In this document: piece by piece, positions 48,144 to 59,165 of the stretch | Layout of the letters: every line of letters starts with the position of its first letter | Numbering within the stretch: position 1 is the stretch's first letter | From: Draconibacterium sp. | GTDB lineage: Bacteria; Bacteroidota; Bacteroidia; Bacteroidales; Prolixibacteraceae | Direction: 5' to 3' | Assembly (NCBI GenBank): GCA_016705335.1 | Contig: JADIYN010000014.1 | Span: 62,001-126,000 of the forward strand | DNA length: 64,000 nt | Made by a program: the position numbers and the translations under genes | The notes under the pieces: model-generated | Database searches by the model: none | What the model saw: the letters and a program-made list of their open reading frames with translations, nothing else | What the model was told of the DNA's origin: nothing

Positions 48144-49174
48144 ACCAGCAGAATTACAATAAATTTCAGGAGGTTTCGGGCAACACAATTAAAATTGGGA
48201 TAGGCGTGCTTGTTTCACTTGTTGCGATTGGAACGGTTGGCTACCATTTAATTGAAGGATGGGAGATTATTGATTGTTTGTATATGACAATTATTACCAT
48301 TGCGACAGTTGGGTTTAAGGAGGTAGGCCCTCTTTCAACCGGTGGTAAAATATTTACTATGGGACTGATTGTTACAAGTTTAAGCAGTTTGGCTTATGTT
48401 GGTACAAGTATAGCACGTTTTGTTTTTGATGGCGATTTGGCAAATTATATAAAAACATACAGGGTGGACAAAAAAATTGCAAAACTAAAGAACCACGTAA
48501 TCATCGTTGGTTTTGGCCGTAATGGCGAGCAGGCAGCCGTTGAACTGGCCGAACATGGTGTTGAGTTTGTTATTATTGACCGGCGCGATAATGTTATTTC
48601 ACGTATTAGGGAAAATCGCGAACTACTTTATATCAAAGGCGATGCAACACATGAAGAAGTACTTGAACAAGCCGGGATTTATGATGCCCGTGCGTTAATT
48701 GCCACAACTCCGAATGATGCTGACAATGTTTTTGTGGTACTTACCGCACGTAGTATGAACCCGGGATTAACAGTAATAAGCCGCGCTTCGGAAATAGGGT
48801 CGCAAATGAAACTAAAACGCGCAGGCGCAACAAACGTAATTATGCCCGAACGTATTGGTGGTCAACGTATGGCCAAATTGGTGCATCAGCCCGATGTGGT
48901 TGAGTTTCTTGAATATATACTTTTGCAAAAAACACTTGATGTAAATCTTGAAGAAGTTTCATGCCGAAATCTGGCGCAACAATTTGTCGGTAAATCAATA
49001 CTTGATTTAAAAGTTCGTGAATTATCGGGGGCAAACATAATTGGTATTAAAACCGGAGGTTCAAGGTATATTTTTAACCCCGATCCCAAAATGATCGTTT
49101 CACGCAACGACCAGCTTTTTGTTTTAGGAAGCCCGGGTCAGATTAAGAAAATGAAAGAGATTTTGGAGTTATAG
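48140..49174 (+). CDS. Potassium channel with TrkA-N (RCK) domain
   Basis: 344-aa two-helix channel: helices around residues 19-36 and 68-90 flank the pore loop TIITIATVGFKEVGPLS, where the filter reads TVGFKE instead of TVGYGD. The C-terminal half is RCK (HVIIVGFGRNGEQAAVELAE, KGDATHEEVLEQAG) followed by TrkA-C (GKSILDLKVRELSGANIIG). It probably gates K+ flow by nucleotide binding. Confidence 0.9.
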   Translation: MNQQNYNKFQEVSGNTIKIGIGVLVSLVAIGTVGYHLIEGWEIIDCLYMTIITIATVGFKEVGPLSTGGKIFTMGLIVTSLSSLAYVGTSIARFVFDGDLANYIKTYRVDKKIAKLKNHVIIVGFGRNGEQAAVELAEHGVEFVIIDRRDNVISRIRENRELLYIKGDATHEEVLEQAGIYDARALIATTPNDADNVFVVLTARSMNPGLTVISRASEIGSQMKLKRAGATNVIMPERIGGQRMAKLVHQPDVVEFLEYILLQKTLDVNLEEVSCRNLAQQFVGKSILDLKVRELSGANIIGIKTGGSRYIFNPDPKMIVSRNDQLFVLGSPGQIKKMKEILEL

Positions 49175-49312
49175 TACCTGGCAGATTTTGTTATTTCAGT
49201 TAACAAAATAATCGGCATACAGAAACTGGCTGTAACATAAGCAAAATTGAAAATCCCTCACAAAACAAAAACTTTAATATTTTGTTTCTTTAGTTTACAA
49301 ATAACATTTCAA

Positions 49313-49666
49313 ATGGCTTTTAACGAAAGGTTGGCAAACCGAATAAGGGAACGCCTCTCAAACCTCCCGGACATTGAAGAAAAAACAATGATGGGAGGTT
49401 TGGTTTTTATGGTAAACGATAAAATGTGTATTGGAATTATCAAGGATGAAATGATGTGTCGTATCGACAGAATTTTTCACGAAGCTGCAATTGAAATGAG
49501 AGGTTGCCGGACAATGGATTTTACAAAACGACCAATGCTAGGTTATGTTTTGATTGATGAAACAGGTATGAAAACAAATGCCGAATTTGATTACTGGATT
49601 AACCTGTGCCTCGATTTCAACAAATACGCCAAAGCCTCGAAAAGAAAAGAAATACCTGATTTATAA
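49313..49666 (+). CDS. TfoX N-terminal domain protein
   Basis: 117-aa protein, start at MAFNERLANRIRERL. EEKTMMGGLVFMVNDKMCIG and CRTMDFTKRPMLGYVLID are the TfoX_N core. Only the N-terminal domain is present, so a competence role as in gamma-proteobacterial TfoX should not be assumed. Confidence 0.85.
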   Translation: MAFNERLANRIRERLSNLPDIEEKTMMGGLVFMVNDKMCIGIIKDEMMCRIDRIFHEAAIEMRGCRTMDFTKRPMLGYVLIDETGMKTNAEFDYWINLCLDFNKYAKASKRKEIPDL

Positions 49667-49686
49667 TCATTTAATAAACTTAAATT

Positions 49687-50118
49687 ATGGAACTTGAAAT
49701 TAACATGTATGCAATTCTTGTTGCAGTTGTCGCAAATTTTGTACTTGGATTTATTTGGTACACACCACTTTTTGGTAAAGTCTGGGGAAAAGAAATGGGT
49801 TATGATCCCAACGAAAAACCCGATAAATCGGTTATGTTTAAAGGGTTGGCTTTTATGGTGATTGGCAATTTTCTTTTTGCGTATGTTTTGTCGCATAATA
49901 TTGCAGCCTGGAAATTTGTACCGGGAATGGATCAAATGAGCCCGTTTGCCAGCGCTTTAAATTCTGCAATTTTTACATGGCTGGGTTTTTATCTGCCGGG
50001 TCAGTTAGGTGCAACGGTTTGGGAGAAAAATTCATGGAAGCTGTTTGCAATTAATACAGGTTATCATTTAACTTCTTTATTGGTTGTTGCTTTTATTATC
50101 ACCTATTGGATTTGGTAG
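49687..50118 (+). CDS. DUF1761 membrane protein
   Basis: 143-aa protein with four hydrophobic helices. The opening MYAILVAVVANFVLGFIWY and PLFGKVWGKEMGYD, and the ending SWKLFAINTGYHLTSLLVVA, fit the DUF1761 family. Function unknown. Confidence 0.85.
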   Translation: MELEINMYAILVAVVANFVLGFIWYTPLFGKVWGKEMGYDPNEKPDKSVMFKGLAFMVIGNFLFAYVLSHNIAAWKFVPGMDQMSPFASALNSAIFTWLGFYLPGQLGATVWEKNSWKLFAINTGYHLTSLLVVAFIITYWIW

Positions 50119-50245
50119 ATATAAAAACCTGTTTGTCGGCAGTTAATTCTTTAGATTAATTTTTGTTTGAATAAGGAATTGTAACTCATCGAAACTTAAA
50201 AATCTCAAAATTAAATATTTGGAAATCTGAAATGAGAATGTAATT

Positions 50246-50650
50246 ATGAATCCAATCGCAAGAAATATTTTGGCAGTTATTTCCGGTTTAGTGCTTGGAA
50301 GCGCTGTAAACATGGGAATTATTATGATTAGTGGTTCGATCATCCTGCCACCTGAAGGAGTTGATAATACAACAATGGAAGGTTTGAAAGCCGGGATGCA
50401 TTTGTTCCTGCCAAAGCATTTTTTATTTCCGTTTCTGGCTCATGCAATCGGTACATTTGCAGGCGCTTTACTAGCTGCAATTATTTCAGTTAACCGCAAA
50501 ATGCAGTTGGCACTTGTAGTTGGTGTTTTTTTCCTCGCGGGTGGTATTGCCAATATTCTAATGTTGCCTTCTCCATTGTGGTTTACAGTTGTTGATTTGG
50601 TTGAGCATACATTCCAATAGCTTTTTGGGTGGAAAATTGGTGTTACGTAA
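50246..50650 (+). CDS. Small membrane protein of unknown function (C-terminal frameshifts)
   Basis: Four-helix membrane protein of about 135 aa (NILAVISGLVLGSAVNMGII; HAIGTFAGALLAAIISVNR). The apparent end at 50620 is premature: one extra base near 50605 and one T near 50626 restore LVEAYIPIAFLGGKIGVT, a natural end. I do not recognise a named family. It follows the DUF1761 gene in the same direction. Confidence 0.7.
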
Positions 50651-50836
50651 TTCCAAAAAATAAAGTACAATTCAGAAAAACCAGACAGAGCGGGATACTG
50701 AAAATGTTTTTTAATGGTTTATTGGTAACTGAAACCTTAAAATTAGCAGTTTATAGTCAAAATTGGTTTTTGATTTTAACGCATGCTTTTTTTAGTTTCA
50801 GAGTATTAACTTTAAACCAACAAAACATTTAGAACT

Positions 50837-53800
50837 ATGACTATAAAATTTAATCGAACTACAATTCTCTTTTTTATAATTCTCTTTGCAAATCATAATG
50901 TTTTCTGTCAAAAGAAGGAACATTCTTTAAACACAAAGCCAAATTTCATATTCATTCTTACTGATGATCAGCGGTTTGATGCGCTTCATTATGCCGGCAA
51001 CAAAATTATTCAAACCCCCGAAATGGATAAACTTGCTGAAACAGGCGCATATTTCAGTCATGCCATTGTTACTACACCCATTTGTGCTGCCAGTCGTGCC
51101 AGTATTTTTAGTGGTTTACACGAGCGTACACACAAATACACTTTTCAAACCGGTGATATGCGTAGTGAATTTATGGAAACGGCTTATCCAAAATTGTTAA
51201 AAGAAGCCGGTTATTTCACAGGATTCTTTGGAAAATTTGGTGTGAACTTTTCTGAAAAGGAAAGTTTGTTTGATGTAATTGATGATTATGACAGAAACAG
51301 TCAATTTCCGGATCGCCGCGGATATTTTTACAAAAAACTGGGAGAAGACACAGTTCATCTTACACGTTACACCGGACAACAGGCGCTTGATTTTATAGAT
51401 AAAGCACCGGCTGATAAACCGTTTTGTTTGTCACTAAGTTTTAGCGCACCACACGCCCACGATAATGCTCCTGATCAGTATTTCTGGATCCCTGAAACTG
51501 ATGATTTATTTCAGAATATAGAAATGCCAGCGCTGGATTTGGCTGAAGATAAGTATTTTAATGCCTTGCCACTGCCGGTGCGTGAAGGTTTTAACCGCCT
51601 GCGCTGGACCTGGAGATTTGATACACCGGAAAAATACCAGCATAGTGTTAAAGGTTATTATCGAATGATTTACGGTATCGATTTGGAAATTGCCAAAATA
51701 AGGAAAAAGCTTGCTGAAACCGGTCGCGACAAAAACACTGTAATTATATTGATGGGCGATAACGGTTATTTTCTGGGTGAAAGGCAGCTCGCCGGGAAAT
51801 GGCTGATGTACGATAATTCAATCCGGGTTCCGCTGATTATTTACGATCCGCGTGTGAATAAACATTTGAATTCAGATGAAATAGCCTTAAATATTGATGT
51901 TTCAGCAACGATTCTGGATTTGGCAGGCGTAAAAATTCCGGCTGCATATCAGGGAAAAAGTTTGGTGTCCATTATTTCGGGAAAAGAAAAATCGCTCAAC
52001 GGCGACACAATTTTAATCGAACACCTCTGGGAGTTTGAAAATATTCCTCCAAGCGAAGGTGTGCGCACTGCCGAATGGAAATATATGCGTTATGTAAACG
52101 ATAAATCTTCCGAAGAACTATATAATCTAAAGAATGATTCCAGGGAAATTAATAATCTGGCAGGCAAATCTGAATATCAAAATGTGCTTCAGGAATTTCG
52201 CCGTAAAAATGATGAAATGGCAAAAAAATATGCCGACTCTTTTTCAGGAATTCCGTCAGGATTAACAGTTGAATACATTCGTGAACCGCGTTTCACAAAA
52301 ATTATCGACAGTAAACCCGAGTTTAGCTGGATAGTACCAAAGGAGGCAGTAATTCAAAAAGGATATCAAATTCTTGTTTCTTCATCAAAAGAAAAAATTG
52401 ACAACAACATTGGCGATGTCTGGAACAGTGGAAATGTGCGAAGCAGCCGCTCAACTGATGTGGAATTTGGGAGCGAACCTTTAAAACCAAATACTGCTTA
52501 TTTCTGGAAAGTACGCGTTTTTGACAAAGACAACCGGCTTTCGGAATATTCAGCTCCACAACAATTTACAACGGGTGTTTTTGGCGAAAAAATAACTTCT
52601 CACAACTGGTTTCAAATTGAAAAAATAAAACCTGTCGATTTTAAAAAGAACAGCGACGGAAGTTATTTTACCGATTTTGGAAAGGATGCTTTTGGAACAC
52701 TTGAAATCAATTATTCTGCAAAATCCCCGGAAACATTAACAATCCGTTTGGGTGAAAAGCTGCTTGACGGTAAAATCGACAAAAATCCCGGCGGAACAAT
52801 CCGGTTTACAGAATTGAAATTGAATGTAACACCTAATAAAACAAATTACCAAATCGAACTTGTTCCCGATGAGCGAAATACAAAATCTGTGGCAGTTGCA
52901 TTGCCCGATTCATTTCCTGTTATCACGCCATTCCGTTATGTTGAAATTGAAAGGGACCGGGACCTTGACTTTTCTAATTCAAGGATCTTCGAATTGAAAG
53001 CTGATGATCTCTCCCAAATCGCCTATTTCAACTATTTCGACAACACAACCAGCTCTTTTACAAGTTCCGACAGTATTTTGAACCAGGTTTGGGACCTTTG
53101 CAAATATTCGCAAAAAGCAACTTCTTTTGCCGGATATTATGTTGACGGCGATCGTGAGCGAATTCCTTATGAAGCCGATGCCTACTTAAATCAATTGAGT
53201 CATTATTCGGTTGACAACGAATATGCAATCGCCCGTAAAACCATCGAATATTTTATGGACTTCCCAACCTGGCCAACTGAGTGGCAACTGCACGTTGCAT
53301 TGCTATTTTATCAGGATTATATGTACACAGGAAACACCGAATTGATTGAGAAATATTACGAGCCCCTGAAATACAAAACGCTCATGGAACTTGAATTTCA
53401 ACATGGTTTAATTAGTACCAGTTCGCCAAAAATGAATGGTGAATTTATGGCAAAATTAGGTTTCGCTGATACAACACAACGTGTTCGCGATATTGTTGAC
53501 TGGCCGCCTGCACAAAAAGATACGGGTTGGAAATTGCCAAAAGACTGGCCGCAAGGCGAACGAGACGGTTTTGTATTTACACCAGTCAGCACGGTTATCA
53601 ATAGTTTCTATTATCAGAATTTAAAAATAATGGCAGAATTTGCCCGCGTTTTAAACAAACCTGAAGAGGAACTTGATTTTGAAATGCGCGCTGCAAAAGT
53701 GAAAAAATCAATGAATGAATATCTGTTTAACAAAAGCGGAGGTTTTTATAAAGATGGAATTGAAACCGACCACGGTGCAATTCATTCAAACATGTTGCCG

Positions 53801-54406
53801 CTTGCCTTCGGAATAGTTCCGGATTCATGGAAAAAACAGGTTGCCGATTACGTTAAAACCCGCGGAATGGGATGCAGTGTTTATGGTGCACAGTTTTTAA
53901 TGGAGGCACTTTACAACGCCGGAGCAGCCGATTACGCGCTTGAACTGATGACCGCAACAAACGACAGAAGCTGGTATAACATGATAAAAGTAGGTTCAAC
54001 AATTTCGATGGAAGCATGGGACATGAAATACAAACCCAACTCCGACTGGAACCATGCCTGGGGCGCTGCTCCGGCAAATATAATTCCTCGTGGTTTGTGG
54101 GGAATTCAACCCAAAACACCCGGATTTGGTGTGGTTTCAATAAAACCACAAATGGGTAGTTTGATAAACAGCTCAATTGTTGTACCTACAATTAAAGGAC
54201 AAATCAAAGGCGAATACAAACGTGTAAATGCTCGGGTAACACAATATTCAATCGAAATTCCGGCAAATATGGTGGGTGAATTCAACGCCGGATTTTCAGC
54301 CGACGATGTTGTTACTGTAAATGGCGAAACCGTGAACCTTTCGTTTGGGACAATTCGTTTAAATCCAGGCGTGAATGAGATTGAAGTAAAAGTGAATTCG
54401 TTTTAA
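50837..54406 (+). CDS. Bimodular sulfatase / alpha-L-rhamnosidase (GH78-like) fusion
   Basis: 1189-aa exported enzyme (signal ILFFIILFANHNVFCQ). Residues 34 to about 475 are an S1-type sulfatase: PNFIFILTDDQRFDAL with metal ligands D43 and D44, and the formylglycine site CAASR (C83, A85, R87); later MGDNGYFLGERQ and NLKNDSREINNLAG. From about residue 490 to the end lies a GH78-like rhamnosidase: Ig-like domain (PEFSWIVPKEAVIQKGYQIL), then YYVDGDRERIPYEADAY with the acid, and GSTISMEAWDMKYKPN. Two catalytic modules in one chain would remove sulfate and then rhamnose. A similar fusion is known in the ulvan locus of Formosa agariphila. Confidence 0.9.
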   Translation: MTIKFNRTTILFFIILFANHNVFCQKKEHSLNTKPNFIFILTDDQRFDALHYAGNKIIQTPEMDKLAETGAYFSHAIVTTPICAASRASIFSGLHERTHKYTFQTGDMRSEFMETAYPKLLKEAGYFTGFFGKFGVNFSEKESLFDVIDDYDRNSQFPDRRGYFYKKLGEDTVHLTRYTGQQALDFIDKAPADKPFCLSLSFSAPHAHDNAPDQYFWIPETDDLFQNIEMPALDLAEDKYFNALPLPVREGFNRLRWTWRFDTPEKYQHSVKGYYRMIYGIDLEIAKIRKKLAETGRDKNTVIILMGDNGYFLGERQLAGKWLMYDNSIRVPLIIYDPRVNKHLNSDEIALNIDVSATILDLAGVKIPAAYQGKSLVSIISGKEKSLNGDTILIEHLWEFENIPPSEGVRTAEWKYMRYVNDKSSEELYNLKNDSREINNLAGKSEYQNVLQEFRRKNDEMAKKYADSFSGIPSGLTVEYIREPRFTKIIDSKPEFSWIVPKEAVIQKGYQILVSSSKEKIDNNIGDVWNSGNVRSSRSTDVEFGSEPLKPNTAYFWKVRVFDKDNRLSEYSAPQQFTTGVFGEKITSHNWFQIEKIKPVDFKKNSDGSYFTDFGKDAFGTLEINYSAKSPETLTIRLGEKLLDGKIDKNPGGTIRFTELKLNVTPNKTNYQIELVPDERNTKSVAVALPDSFPVITPFRYVEIERDRDLDFSNSRIFELKADDLSQIAYFNYFDNTTSSFTSSDSILNQVWDLCKYSQKATSFAGYYVDGDRERIPYEADAYLNQLSHYSVDNEYAIARKTIEYFMDFPTWPTEWQLHVALLFYQDYMYTGNTELIEKYYEPLKYKTLMELEFQHGLISTSSPKMNGEFMAKLGFADTTQRVRDIVDWPPAQKDTGWKLPKDWPQGERDGFVFTPVSTVINSFYYQNLKIMAEFARVLNKPEEELDFEMRAAKVKKSMNEYLFNKSGGFYKDGIETDHGAIHSNMLPLAFGIVPDSWKKQVADYVKTRGMGCSVYGAQFLMEALYNAGAADYALELMTATNDRSWYNMIKVGSTISMEAWDMKYKPNSDWNHAWGAAPANIIPRGLWGIQPKTPGFGVVSIKPQMGSLINSSIVVPTIKGQIKGEYKRVNARVTQYSIEIPANMVGEFNAGFSADDVVTVNGETVNLSFGTIRLNPGVNEIEVKVNSF

Positions 54407-54461
54407 AAATTCAAAAGTGAATATTTTATCAGATTGTTTCGAATAATAAAGAATTATTAAA

Positions 54462-57101
54462 ATGAAGGGATTAAAATTGTTTTTATCCATGTTGATTCTG
54501 TCGATTTTAACATTTTCAGCATTTGCCAAAACCCAGGTACAAAAATTAGTGACAGAATACCTCGAAAATCCCATTGGTATTAATGTTTCAAAGCCACGGT
54601 TTAGCTGGCAAATAATTTCCGATGGGCAAAATGTAAAACAATCAGCCTACGAAATCAGGGTTGCTGATTCCCCGCAAAATCTCAATAAAAAAAGTGCTTT
54701 AATCTGGACTTCTGGGAAAGTGGAAAGCGACAAGTCAGTAAATGTTGAATATGGTGGTTCACCACTAAAATCGATGGAAAGGGCATTTTGGCAGGTAAGG
54801 ATTTGGGATAACAACAACAAAGTTACCGACTGGAGCGAACCGGCTTTCTGGGAAATGGGGATCCTGGAGTCTGAAACCTGGAAAGCCAATTGGATAGCAT
54901 TTGGCAACGAAATTGAAAAAGTAGGTTCAAAACCGAGTCAGTTTTTCAGAAAAGAATTTCAGGCAAAAAAGAAGGTGAAATCTGCCCGTATTTATGTTAC
55001 ATCTCTGGGGCTTTATCAGTTATATATCAACGGGAAAAAGGTAAGTGACGATTTATTTACTCCGGGTTGGACCACATATAACAAACGCCTCCAGTATCAA
55101 ACTTATGATGTTGCCGCAATGTTGAATGAGAAAAATTCAATTGGGGCAATTGTCGGAGATGGTTGGTTTAGAGGAAGCATAGCAAAGAATCTTTGTTATG
55201 GCGAAAAGCTGGCTTTGCTGCTTCAACTTCAATTAATTTATACCGATGGAAGTTCGGAAACAATAATAACCGATAAAAGCTGGAAAGTAAATACTGGGGC
55301 AATTCTTGAATCTGACATTTATAATGGTGAAATTTATGATGCCCGTCTGGAAATGAAGGGTTGGACTAACACAGGATTTGATGCAGGAAAATGGGAAGAT
55401 GTATCTATTATTGATCATTCAAAAGATATTTTAGTCGCTCAACGAGGTGTTCCGGTAAAAGCCATTGAAGAAATTAACCCTGTAAAATTAATTACTACCC
55501 CAAAAGGTGAGGTGGTAATGGACATGGGGCAAAACATGATTGGTTGGGTTCGCCTTAAAGTAAAAGGAGAAAAAGGTGATCGTATAACATTGAAATTTGC
55601 TGAGGTTTTGGACAAGGAAGGAAACTTTTATATGGAAAATCTAAGGGCTGCAAAATGTACAGATACTTATATTTTAAAAGGTGAAGGTGAGGAAATTTGG
55701 GAGCCAAAATTTACATTTCACGGATTTCGGTTTGTAAAACTTGAAGGTTTCATACAAACACCAAAACTCGACCAGATAACGGGTGTGGTGATTCATTCTG
55801 CCATGAATCCAACAGGGTCGTTTTCCTGTTCCGACCCGATGATAAATCAATTGCAGCATAATATTCAGTGGGGGCAAAAAGGAAATTTTCTGGATGTGCC
55901 CACCGATTGTCCGCAACGCGATGAACGACTTGGCTGGACGGGCGATGCACAGGTTTTTGCACCAACTGCAGCTTTTAATTTCGATGTCGCAGCCTTTTAT
56001 ACAAAATGGCTCAAAGATTTGGCTGCCGATCAACTGGAAAATGGAAAAGTTCCTGATGTAATTCCCGATGTACGTTTTGGACGCGGCGGCTCAACAGCCT
56101 GGGCTGATGCTGCGTTAATTGTTCCGTGGACAATGTATTTGGCTTATGGCGATAAACGAATTCTGGAAGAACAGTATGCGAGCATGAAAAAATGGGTTGA
56201 ATATATGGAGACAAAGGCAGGGGAAGATTATTTGTGGACAAATGATGGCCATTACGGCGATTGGCTTGCCTTTGCCTCAACAAGTTCGAGTTACACTGGC
56301 GCAACCACCGAAAAAGATTTGATTGCCACGGCTTATTTCAAATATTCGAGTGGATTACTTTCGGAAATAGCAAAAATTATCGGTAATAATGAAGATGCAG
56401 AAAAATATGCTGATTTATCAGGAAAAATAAAAAAGGCCTTTGTAAGCGAATTTGTTACACCAGCCGGCAGGTTAATATCGCCAACACAAACCGCTTATTC
56501 ACTGGCGCTGGCATTTGACTTGCTTCCTGAAAACTTAATTCCAAAAGCAGCAAAATATTTAGCTGATGATGTTAAAAAAATGGGACACCTCACAACAGGT
56601 TTTGTTGGCACTCCGCTTCTTTGTAAAACATTGTCGAATCAGGGTTACGATGATCTGGCTTTTATGCTCCTGAACCGAAAGGAATATCCATCATGGTTGT
56701 ATCCAATAACACAGGGAGCTACAACTATCTGGGAACGCTGGGACGGACAAAAACCTGACGGAACCTTCCAGACTGTTGGCATGAATAGTTTTAATCATTA
56801 TGCTTACGGGGCTATTGGAGAGTGGTTATATACACATGTTGCCGGAATTGAGATCGATGAAAAACATCCAGGATACAAACATTTTGTTTTGGCGCCGCAT
56901 CCCGGTGGTGGTTTAACAAATGCTGAGGCTGAATTTGAATCGATGTTTGGTAAAATAAAATCGGCATGGAAAATCGACGGTGGAAATTTTATATATGATG
57001 TTGAAATTCCTGCAAATACGACGGCAACTGTAGTTTTACCAGATTCAAAAGAACCAAAGGAATTGGGATCAGGGAAATATAGTTTTACTGTGAAAATGTA
57101 G
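54462..57101 (+). CDS. Alpha-L-rhamnosidase, GH78
   Basis: 879-aa exported enzyme (signal FLSMLILSILTFSAFA). Domains in order: N-terminal Ig-like (about 25-125), beta-domain with LGLYQLYINGKKVSDDLFTP (about 150-320), concanavalin-like (VVMDMGQNMIGWVRLKV), the alpha/alpha barrel with general acid in DVPTDCPQRDERLGWTGDAQ and base in GATTIWERWDG, and a C-terminal beta domain. It hydrolyses terminal alpha-rhamnose. Intact, 55 bases after the fusion gene, so likely one transcript. Confidence 0.95.
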   Translation: MKGLKLFLSMLILSILTFSAFAKTQVQKLVTEYLENPIGINVSKPRFSWQIISDGQNVKQSAYEIRVADSPQNLNKKSALIWTSGKVESDKSVNVEYGGSPLKSMERAFWQVRIWDNNNKVTDWSEPAFWEMGILESETWKANWIAFGNEIEKVGSKPSQFFRKEFQAKKKVKSARIYVTSLGLYQLYINGKKVSDDLFTPGWTTYNKRLQYQTYDVAAMLNEKNSIGAIVGDGWFRGSIAKNLCYGEKLALLLQLQLIYTDGSSETIITDKSWKVNTGAILESDIYNGEIYDARLEMKGWTNTGFDAGKWEDVSIIDHSKDILVAQRGVPVKAIEEINPVKLITTPKGEVVMDMGQNMIGWVRLKVKGEKGDRITLKFAEVLDKEGNFYMENLRAAKCTDTYILKGEGEEIWEPKFTFHGFRFVKLEGFIQTPKLDQITGVVIHSAMNPTGSFSCSDPMINQLQHNIQWGQKGNFLDVPTDCPQRDERLGWTGDAQVFAPTAAFNFDVAAFYTKWLKDLAADQLENGKVPDVIPDVRFGRGGSTAWADAALIVPWTMYLAYGDKRILEEQYASMKKWVEYMETKAGEDYLWTNDGHYGDWLAFASTSSSYTGATTEKDLIATAYFKYSSGLLSEIAKIIGNNEDAEKYADLSGKIKKAFVSEFVTPAGRLISPTQTAYSLALAFDLLPENLIPKAAKYLADDVKKMGHLTTGFVGTPLLCKTLSNQGYDDLAFMLLNRKEYPSWLYPITQGATTIWERWDGQKPDGTFQTVGMNSFNHYAYGAIGEWLYTHVAGIEIDEKHPGYKHFVLAPHPGGGLTNAEAEFESMFGKIKSAWKIDGGNFIYDVEIPANTTATVVLPDSKEPKELGSGKYSFTVKM

Positions 57102-57232
57102 TGTTTGCTCACCGGCACCTGCCCCCACACGCCACAAAAAAAGGGAAAAACAATATTCAATTATTTGTACATTTATAAACTGGAAAATATTAAAAATTAG
57201 TACAATCTAAATTCAACTAAAACGATTATATC

Positions 57233-59160
57233 ATGAAGAAACTATTCATTCTTTTACTGTTTTGCACATTTGCAATCAGTGGCTTTTCAAAGGAACAACG
57301 TGATGTGCTTCAAAAAGAAGAACAGCAAATTAATCTGGCCCAGGCATTGGTAAAAAACTTCTCCGAAATTGGTTTTCCGAATTATCAAAACCGTACTTTC
57401 TGGAACAATCTTCCCGAGGGGTTAAAAAAGCAATATATTGAAGAAGCTGAAAAGTCGGTTGATTACAACTGGCCGGTAGTAAAAGCCACGGATTATCTCG
57501 AAATTATCCGTTCGGGCGACCGCCGGCAGGAAGTTTATGCTGCTCCGCGCGCTGCTTTAATGGCGCTGGTAATGGGCGAACTGGCTGAAGGCAAAGGACG
57601 TTTTACCGACCAGATTGTAAACGGTGTTTGGTACTACAGCGAGCAAACCTGGTGGGGCTGGTCGGCGCACCTAACAGCCCAAAAAGCACCACATGGTCTG
57701 CCCGATGCCGATGAACCTGTAATTGACCTCGGTGTTGGCGAAATCACAAATATCCTTTCGTGGACCTGGTTTTTGTTTAAAGATGAATTCGATAAAATCC
57801 ACCCGCTTATTGCGAAACGGTTGAAAGATGAAATCATGAAAAAAGCTGTAATCCCGTATTATGAGCGCAACGATTTCTGGTGGCAGGGATTGGATGGCAG
57901 TCGCGACGTAAACAACTGGAATCCATGGACAAACCATAACATGCTCACAGCGATTTTAATTTTGGAAGACGATCAGGCAAAAAAAATAAAAGGTGTTGAA
58001 AAGGTTGTTAAATCGCTCGACCAATTTATCAATGTTTACCCCAATGACGGTGGTTGCGACGAAGGCCCTTCCTACTGGGGCAGGGCAGGGGCTTCTTTGT
58101 ACCAATGTCTTGATTTACTCAAAAGGGCTACCGACGGCAAGTTTGATGTTTATGACAACCAGCTTGTAAAAAATATGGGAAGCTACATTTACAAGGCATA
58201 CATTGAATATCCGTACTTTATCAATTTTGCTGATGCCGATGCAACAACCGGTGGCCGTCCGCAAATTATTTACAGTTACGGAAAAGATATTGGCGACCCG
58301 GTTATGCAAAAGTTTGGCGCATTTCTGGCCAAAAACAGGATTGGGGAAAAGATCTTCCTGAAGGAAAAGTGGATGAACAAATTATGCAACTGATGCACCT
58401 CAAGGAGATTGAAAATGCCGAAGCCGAAGATGCTTTGATCAGCGATTTTTGGCTGCCCGAAACACAGGTTGCCGGTGCCCGTGATAAAGCTGGTTCATCT
58501 GATGGATTCTTTTTTGCTGCCAAAGGCGGGCACAATGCCGAAAGTCACAACCACAACGACTTGGGAACCTGCGTTTTGTATTTCAATGGCAAACCCTGTC
58601 TGGTTGATATTGGCCGCGAAACTTACACAGCCAAAACATTTAGCAGTCGCCGTTACGAGATTTGGACCATGCAGTCGCAATACCACAACCTGCCAAAAAT
58701 TAACGGTGTCGATCAAAAAGAGGGGCGGGAATTTGTGGCAACCAATTCAACTTTTACAGCCGATGCAAAAAAAGCAGTTTTCTCAACCGATATTTTTAAA
58801 GCATATCCCGAAGAAGCAGGCGTAAATAAATGGATTCGCACGTACACGCTCGAACGCGGGAAAAAGTTTACAATTCAGGATAATTACAGTTTAAAAGAAG
58901 TAAAAACTCCCTCAACTTTAAACTTTGTAACCAATTGCAAGGTAAGCGATAATGGCTCCGGAATTTTATCACTCGAAGGCGAAGGTTTTACGATGAACAT
59001 GAATTACAACGCTAAAAGTTTAACACCAAAAATTGAAGTAACTGAAATTACCGACAGCGGTTTAAAACGTTACTGGACCACAATTACAAGAATTGTTTTC
59101 ACCATAAATAACCAGAAAGCAAGCGGAAAAAATGAGATTGTAATTACTGAAGCTAAGTAA
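57233..59160 (+). CDS. Heparinase II/III-type polysaccharide lyase (frameshifted)
   Basis: About 642-aa exported uronate lyase. Signal peptide ILLLFCTFAISGFS, then an alpha-helical toroid (TWWGWSAHLTAQKAPHGLPD, NNWNPWTNHNMLTAILILED, GGCDEGPSYWGRAGASLYQ), then the beta-sandwich heparinase II/III domain (AKGGHNAESHNHNDLGTCVL, VDIGRETYTAKTF). The frame breaks near 58365-58370, one base short of FLKEKVDEQIMQLMHLKEI. Catalytic residues on both sides of the break are present. Substrate is unknown; rhamnosidase and sulfatase neighbours favour a glucuronate/iduronate-rhamnose polymer. Confidence 0.85.
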
Positions 59161-59165
59161 AAATA

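Noticed and set aside
49313..49666. Competence regulator TfoX
   Set aside because: Only the N-terminal domain is present, which is widespread in proteins without a competence role.
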